Source: a virus. Taken from it: a DNA stretch of 28,940 bases. The stretch lies in IMG/VR virus record IMGVR_UViG_3300022594_000268, positions 1 through 28,940 of that record. One strand, given 5' to 3'. This document shows, piece after piece, positions 21,964-28,940 of the stretch; position 1 is the first letter of the stretch, and the number at the start of each line of letters is the position of its first letter. Position numbers and translations under genes: made by a program. The notes beneath the pieces were generated by a model that made no database searches, was not told the origin of the DNA, and worked only from the letters and a program-made list of their open reading frames with translations.

Positions 21964-23865
21964 ATGAGCAAAATCATCGGTATCGATTTAGGTACAACAA
22001 ATAGCTGTGTAGCAATCCTAGAAAACGGAGTTGCTAAAGTAATCGAAAACAGCGAAGGTGCTAGAACAACACCATCAATCATTGCATATACAAAGGACGA
22101 GATCCTAGTTGGTGCAACAGCAAAACGACAAGCAGTCACAAACCCAAAGAATACAATTTACGCCGCAAAGCGTTTGATCGGACGTAAGTTTGAAGAAAAA
22201 GAAGTCCAAAAGGACATCGATCTAATGCCTTATGCTATTGTTAAGGCAGACAATGGTGACGCTTGGATCGAAGCAAACAATGAAAAACTAGCACCACAAC
22301 AAGTGTCAGCTGAAGTGCTACGTAAAATGAAAAAGACAGCTGAAGACTATTTGGGTACAACCGTTACACAAGCAGTTATTACTGTTCCGGCTTACTTCAA
22401 CGACAGTCAACGTCAAGCTACTAAGGACGCAGGTAAGATTGCAGGCCTAGAAGTTCTACGTATTATCAATGAGCCAACAGCGGCCGCACTAGCATATGGT
22501 GTAGACAAGCAGGACAAGAAGGATCGCAAGGTTGCCGTTTATGACTTAGGTGGTGGTACATTTGACGTAAGCATTATTGAAATCGCCAACATCGACGGCG
22601 ACAAGCAAATTGAAGTGTTGTCAACAAACGGCGACACATTCTTGGGCGGTGAAGACTTTGACCAAGCTATCATGGATCACTTGGTAGACGAGTTTAAGAA
22701 AGACAATGGAATTGATCTTAAGACAGACGTACTAGCACTACAACGTTTGAAAGAAGCCGCAGAAAAAGCTAAGATTGAACTGTCAAGCAGTCAATCAACA
22801 AGTGTTAACTTGCCATATATCACAGCAGATGCAAATGGTCCAAAGCACATGAACGTGACTATCAGCCGTTCTAAGTTTGAACAAATGGTTGAAAAGTTAA
22901 TCCAACGTTCAATCGAGCCTTGTAAGACAGCAATGGCAGATGCTAAAGTAACTGCTGAAGACATTGACGAAGTTATCTTAGTTGGCGGTCAAACACGTAT
23001 GCCTAAGGTACAAGAAGCAGTTGAAAAATTGTTTGGTAAAACTCCACGTAAGGATGTCAACCCAGACGAAGCAGTTGCCGCAGGTGCCGCAATCCAAGGC
23101 GCTGTTCTAGCAGGCGATAAGACAGACGTATTGTTATTGGACGTAACTCCATTAACTCTAGGTATTGAAACAATGGGCGGTGTGTTTACCAAGTTGATTA
23201 GCAAAAACACAACTATCCCAACCAAGCACTCACAAGTATTCTCAACAGCAGAAGACAACCAACCAGCGGTTACTATTAAAGTAGCACAAGGTGAACGTGA
23301 TATTTTCAAATATAATAAATTGCTTGGCGAGTTTAACTTAGAAGGTATTGCACCAGCAATGCGTGGCATGCCACAAATCGAAGTTACTCTAGACATTGAT
23401 GCTAACGGTATCTTGAATGTAAGTGCTAAAGATAAAAATACTGGCAAAGAAAACAAGATCACTATCAAGTCAGATAGCGGATTAACTGATGAAGAAATTC
23501 AACGTATGGTTCGCGAAGCAGAAGAAAATGCAGAAGCTGATAAGAAAACTAAAGAGTTAATTGAAGCTAAGAATCAAGCTGAAAGCACACGTCACTCATT
23601 GAATAAAGACTTTGAGGAATTCAAAGAGCAATTATCTGATGATGAAAAGACAGCTTATGAAACAGCCAAAGCAGATTTGGACACAGCAATGACCGGCGAT
23701 GATAAGGAAAAGATCAATGAGGCTTTAACCAAATTGTTTGAAACATCAGCACCGATCACTGCTAAGAGACAAGCCGCTGAACAAGCTAAACAAGCCCAAC
23801 CAACCGAGGGCGAACAAACCGTTAATGCGGAGTTCAAAGAGGTTGATGACACAGACACAAAGTAA
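21964..23865 (+). CDS. dnaK: Hsp70 chaperone DnaK, full length
   Basis: This is a 633-residue protein with all parts of a bacterial Dna[15 protein letters not shown] phosphate loop, [12 protein letters not shown] and [10 protein letters not shown] of the ATPase domain, [26 protein letters not shown] at the linker, NTTIPTK and [11 protein letters not shown] of the substrate domain, a helical lid and a Glu/Asp-rich C-terminus ([11 protein letters not shown]). ATP-driven folding needs DnaJ and GrpE, neither of which is encoded here, so host partners are presumed. It has strong ribosome binding under the thermometer-like leader. hsp20 follows. Confidence 0.95.
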   Translation: MSKIIGIDLGTTNSCVAILENGVAKVIENSEGARTTPSIIAYTKDEILVGATAKRQAVTNPKNTIYAAKRLIGRKFEEKEVQKDIDLMPYAIVKADNGDAWIEANNEKLAPQQVSAEVLRKMKKTAEDYLGTTVTQAVITVPAYFNDSQRQATKDAGKIAGLEVLRIINEPTAAALAYGVDKQDKKDRKVAVYDLGGGTFDVSIIEIANIDGDKQIEVLSTNGDTFLGGEDFDQAIMDHLVDEFKKDNGIDLKTDVLALQRLKEAAEKAKIELSSSQSTSVNLPYITADANGPKHMNVTISRSKFEQMVEKLIQRSIEPCKTAMADAKVTAEDIDEVILVGGQTRMPKVQEAVEKLFGKTPRKDVNPDEAVAAGAAIQGAVLAGDKTDVLLLDVTPLTLGIETMGGVFTKLISKNTTIPTKHSQVFSTAEDNQPAVTIKVAQGERDIFKYNKLLGEFNLEGIAPAMRGMPQIEVTLDIDANGILNVSAKDKNTGKENKITIKSDSGLTDEEIQRMVREAEENAEADKKTKELIEAKNQAESTRHSLNKDFEEFKEQLSDDEKTAYETAKADLDTAMTGDDKEKINEALTKLFETSAPITAKRQAAEQAKQAQPTEGEQTVNAEFKEVDDTDTK

Positions 23866-23878
23866 TATAATGTAAACA

Positions 23879-23929
23879 TGTAGGGCGCCTATGGTAGGGC
23901 CCTACAAAGTTCTTGCTTAATAAAGGAGA
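23879..23929 (+). promoter_or_regulatory. ROSE-like RNA thermometer candidate in the hsp20 leader
   Basis: The first hairpin (23879-23906) pairs TGTAGGGC with GCCCTACA, with a bulged G (23887) and CCTA/TAGG around TGG. Compared with dnaK, three pairs differ by changes that keep pairing (G-U to G-C, A-U to G-C twice). Three bases later TTCTT-G-CTT (23910-23918) pairs with AAGGAGA, again with a bulged G (23915). Confidence 0.75.
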
Positions 23930-23935
23930 TCTAAA

Positions 23936-24355
23936 ATGACACAACTAAGAACTATTGATGCGGCAGCTCTTGCCGGACTAAACAGAGCACTTGTAGGTTT
24001 TGACCGTTACTTTGCTAACCAATCAGTTAACAGCAACTATCCTCCACATAACATTGTGAAGTATGCCGATAACCAATATGGGATTGAAGTAGCAGTAGCA
24101 GGATTTTCTAAAGAGGAAATCACTGTCGAAGTTGACCAAGACCAACTAACAATCACAGGTGTTAAATCACTTGATGTAGGCGATTCAAAAGAATACTTGC
24201 ATCGTGGGTTAGCGGCCCGTGACTTTGAACAAACATTTACTCTTGCCGAGTATATGGAAGTCAAAGGCGCAGAGGTTAAGGATGGTATGCTCAAGATTCA
24301 AATCGAGCGTATTGTTCCTGATGCACTCAAACCTCGCCAGATTGAAATTAAATAA
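23936..24355 (+). CDS. Small heat-shock protein (IbpA/Hsp20 type)
   Basis: This is a 139-residue protein. YPPHNIVKYADNQYGIEVAVAGFS and the following KEEITVEV open the alpha-crystallin domain (about 36-125), with GLAARDFEQTFTLAEY and DGMLKIQIE as conserved later strands. It binds unfolding proteins without ATP and hands them to DnaK, which is the adjacent gene. The leader carries the same thermometer-like element as dnaK. Length is typical of the class A IbpA group. Confidence 0.93.
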   Translation: MTQLRTIDAAALAGLNRALVGFDRYFANQSVNSNYPPHNIVKYADNQYGIEVAVAGFSKEEITVEVDQDQLTITGVKSLDVGDSKEYLHRGLAARDFEQTFTLAEYMEVKGAEVKDGMLKIQIERIVPDALKPRQIEIK

Positions 24356-24369
24356 TTGTAAATAAACCC

Positions 24370-24387
24370 GGGGGAGGCAACTCCCCC
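24370..24387 (+). promoter_or_regulatory. Stable hairpin with GCAA tetraloop between hsp20 and clpS
   Basis: A perfect 7-base-pair stem GGGGGAG/CTCCCCC is closed by the GNRA loop GCAA. There is no T-run, so it is unlikely to terminate; it could stabilise the 3' end of the hsp20 message or mark processing. Confidence 0.65.
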
Positions 24388-24407
24388 ACTTTAGAAAAGA
24401 GATAACA

Positions 24408-24710
24408 ATGCCTAGCACCGATATTCAGTTAGATGAAAAGATTAAGATTAAAGTTTCCGAACCAAAGAACTGGAAAGTAATCTTATTGAATGACGACACT
24501 ACTCCTATGGAATTTGTAATTGCAGTTCTTATGGAGATTTTTAAACATAGTCATAATAGTGCTACTGATGTTACTATGCAAGTACACGAAACTGGTAGCG
24601 GCATTGCTGGTGTGTATAGTTTTGAAATTGCAGAAGCTAAAGCAGTTGAAGCAACACAGACTGCACGTACAAACGGTCATCCGTTACAAATTAAATTGGA
24701 AGAAGAATGA
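24408..24710 (+). CDS. clpS: ClpS N-degron adaptor
   Basis: This is a 100-residue protein. WKVILLNDDTTPMEFVIAVL is the ClpS core with the N-D-D substrate pocket; VHETGSGIAGVYSFEIAEAK is the second conserved block. ClpS delivers proteins with N-end-rule residues to ClpAP; no ClpA or ClpP is encoded here, so the phage copy would redirect the host protease. Its stop overlaps the heme oxygenase start (ATGA), so the two are translationally coupled. Confidence 0.93.
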   Translation: MPSTDIQLDEKIKIKVSEPKNWKVILLNDDTTPMEFVIAVLMEIFKHSHNSATDVTMQVHETGSGIAGVYSFEIAEAKAVEATQTARTNGHPLQIKLEEE

Positions 24711-25264
24711 GCAATTTACGTGAACTAACCAAAGAAGCACACACAAACGCAGAACGTCAAGAGTTTGTAAAGATTCTATTTTCAGGTTCTATCAATCCAC
24801 AGTTATACGCAACATTTTTAAAAAATCAACATCCGCAGTATGAAATTCTAGAAGTATGTGCAATGCCACATGCATTATTAACTGGTCTCCCGGATATCCG
24901 CAGAGCACCAGCAATCTTATCAGATTTCCTCGAACTATGGGGAAATGATAATACCGAACAGCCGCAGATCCTTCCTGTGGTTAATGATTACATTCAACAC
25001 ATCCTTAGCATTAAGGACGATCCTAAAAAACTAATGGCTCACTTGTATGTACGCCATATGGGCGACCTAGCTGGCGGACAAATGATTGCTAAGAAAGTAC
25101 CCGGCTCAGGTAAGCTATACAAGTTTGAAGATCCAGAAGCACTTAAAGTTGCTATCCGTGAACGCCTAAGCGATGACATGGCAGATGAAGCTAAAATTTG
25201 TTTTGGCTTTGCTACTCGCATGTTTAAAGAGATGATGGAACTAGTAGAGTATAAAGATGAGTAA
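24707..25264 (+). CDS. Heme oxygenase
   Basis: This is a 185-residue all-helical protein. ELTKEAHTNAER places the proximal heme ligand His at H12; YVRHMGDLAGGQMI (114-127) is the distal-helix signature with the flexible GG. It opens heme to biliverdin, CO and Fe(II) using reduced ferredoxin. The next gene, overlapping by eight bases, is a bilin reductase, so biliverdin is probably passed on. The upstream overlap is with clpS. Confidence 0.88.
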   Translation: MSNLRELTKEAHTNAERQEFVKILFSGSINPQLYATFLKNQHPQYEILEVCAMPHALLTGLPDIRRAPAILSDFLELWGNDNTEQPQILPVVNDYIQHILSIKDDPKKLMAHLYVRHMGDLAGGQMIAKKVPGSGKLYKFEDPEALKVAIRERLSDDMADEAKICFGFATRMFKEMMELVEYKDE

Positions 25265-25937
25265 AGTTTGGGACACCCTGATAGGCATTCAACAATACTT
25301 TGAACAACAATTTTATGCAACAGGCAGTATTATACATGAACCCGGAATGGATCGTTTTAATCAGCCAGGTTGGGTTAACAAAGTTTGGGCAAGTAGCGTT
25401 TATCGTAGAGCGCACATTGATGTAGTAGATGCCCGTGAAACTAAGGGCTTGTGGATGATGCATTGTTGCATTTTTCCGCACTTACATAATCCCGCTCCTA
25501 TCTTTGGGTTTGACGTTATTGCCGGCAAGAATAAAATTACAGGTTGTTTCTACGATTACAGTCCTAGTGCTGATCGTGAACATCCTATGTTAGATTGGTT
25601 TGCCGATGAAGCACAGCTACTACAGTGGAACAAGACTCGTAAACTACCTGACTGGGCAGAACGTATTTTTAGTGGTAGTATGGTTGCCGCTGGCAATGTT
25701 AGCGAAGAAGAGGAACTAGCACAGATCTTTGCTATTGCTAAAAAAGGCATACATCATTATTTAGATACGGTAGGTGAAACTAATAAAACTGCCGTTAGTT
25801 GTCTAGACGCACAAAATTATTACTGTCAAAATCAGAAGCAAAACCCGCACACACCTAAAGTTATGGTAAGTTTAGGGCTATCTGAGGAAGATGTACAAGT
25901 GTTTATCCAGGATTGTTTGTTCCCAGAAGTTCGATAA
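25257..25937 (+). CDS. Ferredoxin-dependent bilin reductase (PcyX/PebS-like)
   Basis: This is a 226-residue protein of the FDBR family. PAPIFGFDVIAGKNK (D86) followed by ITGCFYDYSP is the conserved active-site block, and YYCQNQKQNPHTP with the C-terminal LFPEVR is the family's ending. It would reduce biliverdin from the neighbouring heme oxygenase to a phycobilin with ferredoxin electrons. Marine phages carry both PebS and PcyX types; with no photosynthesis genes in view, PcyX-like is my preference, but product specificity is not readable from the motif. Confidence 0.82.
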   Translation: MSKVWDTLIGIQQYFEQQFYATGSIIHEPGMDRFNQPGWVNKVWASSVYRRAHIDVVDARETKGLWMMHCCIFPHLHNPAPIFGFDVIAGKNKITGCFYDYSPSADREHPMLDWFADEAQLLQWNKTRKLPDWAERIFSGSMVAAGNVSEEEELAQIFAIAKKGIHHYLDTVGETNKTAVSCLDAQNYYCQNQKQNPHTPKVMVSLGLSEEDVQVFIQDCLFPEVR

Positions 25938-25940
25938 ATA
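25933..25940 (+). promoter_or_regulatory. Late-like box GATAAATA
   Basis: The box is followed by C, overlaps the FDBR stop and ends 8 bases before ATG 25948. No ribosome site lies between, so the message would start almost at the ATG. Confidence 0.5.
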
Positions 25941-25947
25941 CTTTACT

Positions 25948-27609
25948 ATGCGATTTTCCCAGATCAAAGAAGCTTCAGTCTTTAAAAAAGTAAAAAACCA
26001 GTACGTTGTTGGCTATAGAATGTCTATCAGCACCAAAGCTGGCGGGAAAGCTGTGGACGCAATTCAACAAGTTGTCAGCGATTTTGACCCATCCGAAGTA
26101 CTAGCAGTTGCTCCAGAAGATGCTACGCCTACACACGTTATTAATCTTTCAAAGAAACAGCCTGCTAAGTATAATCTTGCTAGAGCAAACGGCGAAATTA
26201 TTCAATTAGCTGGAACTGAATCAGAAATTGAAAGTTCACTAAATGGTATTGGTCCAGCAATTGATCCTAATGCCGCCCCGGGCGCAGTCAAAATGCCTAA
26301 CAAGGGCGACACAGCCGAAGCATTGTTAGGTGGCGCAATGTTTGCTAAATTGCTAAATCGTCATCACGGATCAATTGGTGAAATTGATACTGATCAAGTA
26401 TGGAACATTTTTGATAATCTAAAACCAGTTAGTGGTGATGATTATATGGTTCACAGCAAGGATCTAGGTGGTGCAACTGATACTGTATGGTTTAGATTAA
26501 AAGTAAAGAATACAGTCAAGACAGCATTAAAAGATCCAACAATGCGTAAGAAATTAACATTGTGGTTACAAAGTCCAGTTAACTATGTTAACAGCCCTGC
26601 TGGAACAGAGTACGCAGAAGAATTTTATAAGAATGGTACTCCTGATGAATTAGGGGTTATCAGTGATGGATTATCAGCACAGGGCGATAAAAAGACTGAT
26701 GTATATACCGCAGTTAAAGATCCCAAAACAAACACAGTAAAAAAAGAACTGTTGCCCACTAGCCTTAAAGCAGGTGCAGAACAGTTTGCACAGCATTCTG
26801 GTGGTAAATGGTCTGCTATGACTGATATGTTTACACACTTAGGCGTTACATTCCCAGTGACTAAAGGCAATGATATTGCTAAAGACTATGAAGGATTACA
26901 AGGCAAAGGTAAACAAGTTGAAGCGGCTGCTCGTGTTTATGAAAAAGCTGCCAAGATGATCAACGCACAATTTAAAGCTCCAGCAGATGAAGCTAAGTTT
27001 GTTAGAACAGTAGCACATGCACTACGTTATTGGGCAACTAATGATGACGATAATGTACAAGTTGTTAGCTTTGGTAGCCGCGGCGCCTACGATGTGTTAC
27101 AGTTTAAAATTGATAAACTAATCCCTGTTATGAAGCGTTTGCAACTAAGAGCAGAAGCAGTGACATCTGGCGATAATCCTAAATTAATCATTAAAGATGA
27201 AAAAACAGGCGGAGTATTATTCCATCTAAGAACGTACTTACAAACTAAGAAAGACGGTACTAAGTATCAACGCAACATTATTGAAAAAGGTCCGTTATTG
27301 GCTATGGTAGCAGATTCTACTGGTAAGTATGCCAAACCACCAGAGTTAGCTAAACAAGCACCTGCGGCAGCACCCAAGGCCGCTAAGCCAGCAGTACAGG
27401 CAGCAACACCAGTAGTTGCACCTGCTCCGGCAGTACCTGCACCAGTACAAGCACCTGCTCCGGCACCAACAACATTTGATGCTACTGCACCTGCTCCAGA
27501 AGTACCAGAAGAAGAACCAGTAGCTGAAGAACAAGGCAAGTGGATTTGGCCAACTCCAGATGCTGTTGAAGATCTTAAACATCGAGTAGCAACCCTACTA
27601 AAACGCTAG
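25948..27609 (+). CDS. Large late protein with capsid-targeting-like leader; possible restriction-fold nuclease
   Basis: This is a 553-residue protein from ATG 25948; a longer version from 25891 would overlap FDBR and lie upstream of the late box. The N-terminus MRFSQIKEAS has an I-K-E/A site like the T4 leader MKTYQEFIAE/A. The KGDTAEALLGGAMFAK helix, GDKKTDVYTAV strand and LLPTSLKAGAEQFAQ recall PD-(D/E)XK restriction folds (E, D and SxK), a weak match. A long Ala/Pro/Val linker lies at about 471-533, ending in an acidic then helical tail. Probable internal or ejected virion protein. Confidence 0.65.
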   Translation: MRFSQIKEASVFKKVKNQYVVGYRMSISTKAGGKAVDAIQQVVSDFDPSEVLAVAPEDATPTHVINLSKKQPAKYNLARANGEIIQLAGTESEIESSLNGIGPAIDPNAAPGAVKMPNKGDTAEALLGGAMFAKLLNRHHGSIGEIDTDQVWNIFDNLKPVSGDDYMVHSKDLGGATDTVWFRLKVKNTVKTALKDPTMRKKLTLWLQSPVNYVNSPAGTEYAEEFYKNGTPDELGVISDGLSAQGDKKTDVYTAVKDPKTNTVKKELLPTSLKAGAEQFAQHSGGKWSAMTDMFTHLGVTFPVTKGNDIAKDYEGLQGKGKQVEAAARVYEKAAKMINAQFKAPADEAKFVRTVAHALRYWATNDDDNVQVVSFGSRGAYDVLQFKIDKLIPVMKRLQLRAEAVTSGDNPKLIIKDEKTGGVLFHLRTYLQTKKDGTKYQRNIIEKGPLLAMVADSTGKYAKPPELAKQAPAAAPKAAKPAVQAATPVVAPAPAVPAPVQAPAPAPTTFDATAPAPEVPEEEPVAEEQGKWIWPTPDAVEDLKHRVATLLKR

Positions 27610-27643
27610 TTTTTAATCTAGATTAAACTCAGCGTTTAATTTT
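27601..27643 (+). terminator. Probable terminator hairpin
   Basis: AAACGCT/AGCGTTT (27601-27607, 27631-27637) enclose the palindrome TTTAATCTAGATTAAA, extending the stem, followed by TAATTTT. It includes the stop codon of the 25948 gene. The T-run is short, so strength is uncertain. Confidence 0.5.
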
Positions 27644-27655
27644 CGCCACCAAAAC

Positions 27656-27663
27656 TGTAAATA
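27656..27663 (+). promoter_or_regulatory. Late-like box TGTAAATA
   Basis: A TAAATAC core lies 28 bases before the csgF start, followed by GGGAG as ribosome site. Confidence 0.45.
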
Positions 27664-27690
27664 CTGTACGGTACACCGGGAGCGAATTCG

Positions 27691-28140
27691 ATGACCAAAT
27701 CAAGGGCAATATGTTTGTTAGCATTACTGCCACTTTACGTAGTGGCTGCTCCTCTTGCCGACTATACCTTTAAAAGCCCAAGTTTTAATGGTGTAGGCTA
27801 CAGCAGTCACGTTTTAACTATTGAAAATCAAGAGTTTACCCGTAAGGCGCAAATACAAAAAGATATACAAGCCGCTCTTGATAAAGCAAAGGCCGATGCG
27901 GCCAATACAAATATTAACAAGTTTTTAAACAACTTGGAATCACGCATTTACGCACAAATTAGTCAAAATTTAGCTACAGCTATGTTTGCTAATGGCGGCA
28001 GTAATTCAGGTACATTAAATTTTGAAGGCAACACTATATTCTGGAGTAAAGACGGAACTAGTGTTACAATGACTGTTACTGATGTTACTGGCAATCAAAC
28101 AACAGTAGTAATTCCACTAAGCCAGTTCCAGTTCCAATAA
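27691..28140 (+). CDS. csgF: CsgF-like curli secretion accessory protein
   Basis: This is a 149-residue protein with a Sec signal peptide (hydrophobic LLALLPLYVVAAP; cleavage near A20). DYTFKSPSFNG matches the CsgF N-terminus that plugs into the CsgG pore (E. coli FQFRNPNFGGNP). The middle is charged and helical, and the end (VTMTVTDVTGNQTT, VVIPLSQFQF) matches the CsgF beta tail. One base separates it from csgG. No curlin (CsgA/B) is seen, so the pair may serve as a pore rather than for fibres. Confidence 0.87.
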   Translation: MTKSRAICLLALLPLYVVAAPLADYTFKSPSFNGVGYSSHVLTIENQEFTRKAQIQKDIQAALDKAKADAANTNINKFLNNLESRIYAQISQNLATAMFANGGSNSGTLNFEGNTIFWSKDGTSVTMTVTDVTGNQTTVVIPLSQFQFQ

Positions 28141-28141
28141 A

Positions 28142-28940
28142 ATGAAAAAGACTTTACTAACACTTACACTAGTTACTATGTTAAGTGGATGTGCAGTCAT
28201 CCAAAGCACTGGGTTGACTGAAATAGATCCTACTCTTACGGAACAACGCAGGGGTGTTAAAAAAGAGTTTGATACAATACCAGCTCCAGCAGTAGGCAAA
28301 CCTATAACTGTAGCAGTATACGGATTTACAGATAAAACAGGACAGCGCCGTCCACAACCAAACGTAGCAAGCCTAAGCACAGCAGTTACGCAAGGTGCTG
28401 AAACATTTTTAATTCAAGCACTACAAAATGTCGGACATAGTAAATGGTTTGATGTAGTAGAACGTGTAGGTATTGATAACCTGACTAAAGAACGTACTAT
28501 TATTAAACAAATGCGCGAAGCATATGAAGGCCCAAATGCTAAACCATTAATGCCAATGCAGTTTGCTGGTATTATTATGGAAGGTGGTATTGTAGGTTAT
28601 GATGCTACCACTACTAGCGGTGGAGCTGGCATGCGTATTTTTGGCATTGGCAAGCAAACACAATGGTCAACTGATACTGTAACAGTTAGTTTAAGAGCAG
28701 TTAGTGTTAACACAGGTAAAGTATTAGCGGTGGTTACTGTACAGAAAACGATATTAAGTACGGCAGACTCTGCAACAGCATTAAAGTTTTTTGATCAAGG
28801 TACACAGGCATTTGAAGCAGAAGCAGGGTTAACAATCAATGAACCAGGCACGTATGCTGTCAAGGCAGCTACAGAAATGGCAGTAGTTGAATTGATTAAA
28901 GAAGGACAGCGCAAAGGTATTTGGGAATACAAACTAGAGC
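28142..28940 (+). CDS. csgG: CsgG-like outer-membrane lipoprotein pore (3' end cut by window)
   Basis: 266 codons are open to the window edge. A lipoprotein signal (LVTMLSGC, Cys as lipidated residue) is followed by the family's GKPITVAVYGFTDKTGQ, FDVVERVGIDNLTKER and GGIVGYDATTTSGG motifs, then SVNTGKVLAVVTV and TILST. E. coli CsgG forms a nonameric outer-membrane channel gated by CsgF. The length so far is close to the full family length, so only the last residues are missing. In a phage it may permeabilise or remodel the host envelope. Confidence 0.9.
   Translation, partial: MKKTLLTLTLVTMLSGCAVIQSTGLTEIDPTLTEQRRGVKKEFDTIPAPAVGKPITVAVYGFTDKTGQRRPQPNVASLSTAVTQGAETFLIQALQNVGHSKWFDVVERVGIDNLTKERTIIKQMREAYEGPNAKPLMPMQFAGIIMEGGIVGYDATTTSGGAGMRIFGIGKQTQWSTDTVTVSLRAVSVNTGKVLAVVTVQKTILSTADSATALKFFDQGTQAFEAEAGLTINEPGTYAVKAATEMAVVELIKEGQRKGIWEYKLE

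Noticed and set aside
22989-23468. Long open frame on the minus strand inside dnaK
   Set aside because: It lies wholly antisense to a conserved dnaK segment, has no ribosome site and reads as a codon-bias shadow.
27267-27582. Minus-strand Gly/Ala- and Cys/Trp-rich frames
   Set aside because: They mirror the Ala/Pro-repeat linker of the 25948 gene in other frames; composition is an artefact of that repeat.

Overview
The window looks like part of the genome of a T4-like tailed phage (myovirus type) from an aquatic environment. The evidence is dense, mostly same-strand packing with many 1-8 base gene overlaps, a PAAR baseplate-spike tip, a pectate-lyase-type tail fibre, an endolysin, class Ia ribonucleotide reductase with glutaredoxin, a DexA-type exonuclease, a MazG-type pyrophosphohydrolase and a free-standing homing endonuclease. 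T4-late-like TAAATA boxes recur in the intergenic gaps. Auxiliary genes (heme oxygenase, bilin reductase, CsgF/CsgG, DnaK, ClpS, bS21) suggest a Gram-negative, probably proteobacterial, host; this is inference.

Layout. 1-63 is the start of a minus-strand gene, divergent from everything else. 225-6157 is a probable virion/head block of conserved hypotheticals, including two nucleotidyltransferase-fold proteins and several proteins with short M-[KQR]-[IVF]-x-[EQ] N-termini that recall T4 capsid-targeting leaders. 6191-8907 holds a PD-(D/E)XK exonuclease and the tail fibre. 9119-13453 is nrdA, a class II aldolase, nrdB and glutaredoxin. 13455-14513 is an Sm-like protein, a Gly/Ser/Pro-linker protein and PAAR. 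14544-16783 holds a deoxyribonucleotidase, a histone H1-like protein, a conserved hypothetical, a SleB-type endolysin and a holin-like protein. 16822-19577 is a structural protein, a membrane/coiled-coil protein with a likely -1 frameshift extension, a hypothetical and ribosomal protein bS21. 19609-21895 is the homing endonuclease, DexA and MazG. 21964-25937 is dnaK, hsp20, clpS, heme oxygenase and bilin reductase. 25948-27609 is a large late protein. 27691-28940 is csgF and csgG, the latter cut by the window edge.

The most unusual signals are in RNA and gene punctuation. (1) The dnaK and hsp20 leaders carry the same two-hairpin element. The first hairpin shows base-pair covariation between the two copies; the second pairs TTCTTGCTT with the Shine-Dalgarno through a bulged G, the hallmark of ROSE-type RNA thermometers. 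(2) The identical slippery string TC-A9-G, zero frame TCA AAA AAA AAG as in the E. coli dnaX slip site, occurs at two gene ends. In both cases a -1 shift opens a long reading frame, and in one of them that frame has no start codon of its own. (3) Several genes have a near-perfect sigma70 promoter whose -10 box ends exactly 7 bases before the ATG, predicting leaderless mRNAs; three of these have the upstream gene's TGA stop inside the TTGACA box.

Taken together, the window suggests a phage that remodels host nucleotide supply (RNR, deoxyribonucleotidase, MazG, nucleases), translation (bS21), protein quality control (DnaK, Hsp20, ClpS), heme/bilin metabolism (HO, FDBR) and the outer membrane (CsgF/CsgG pore).
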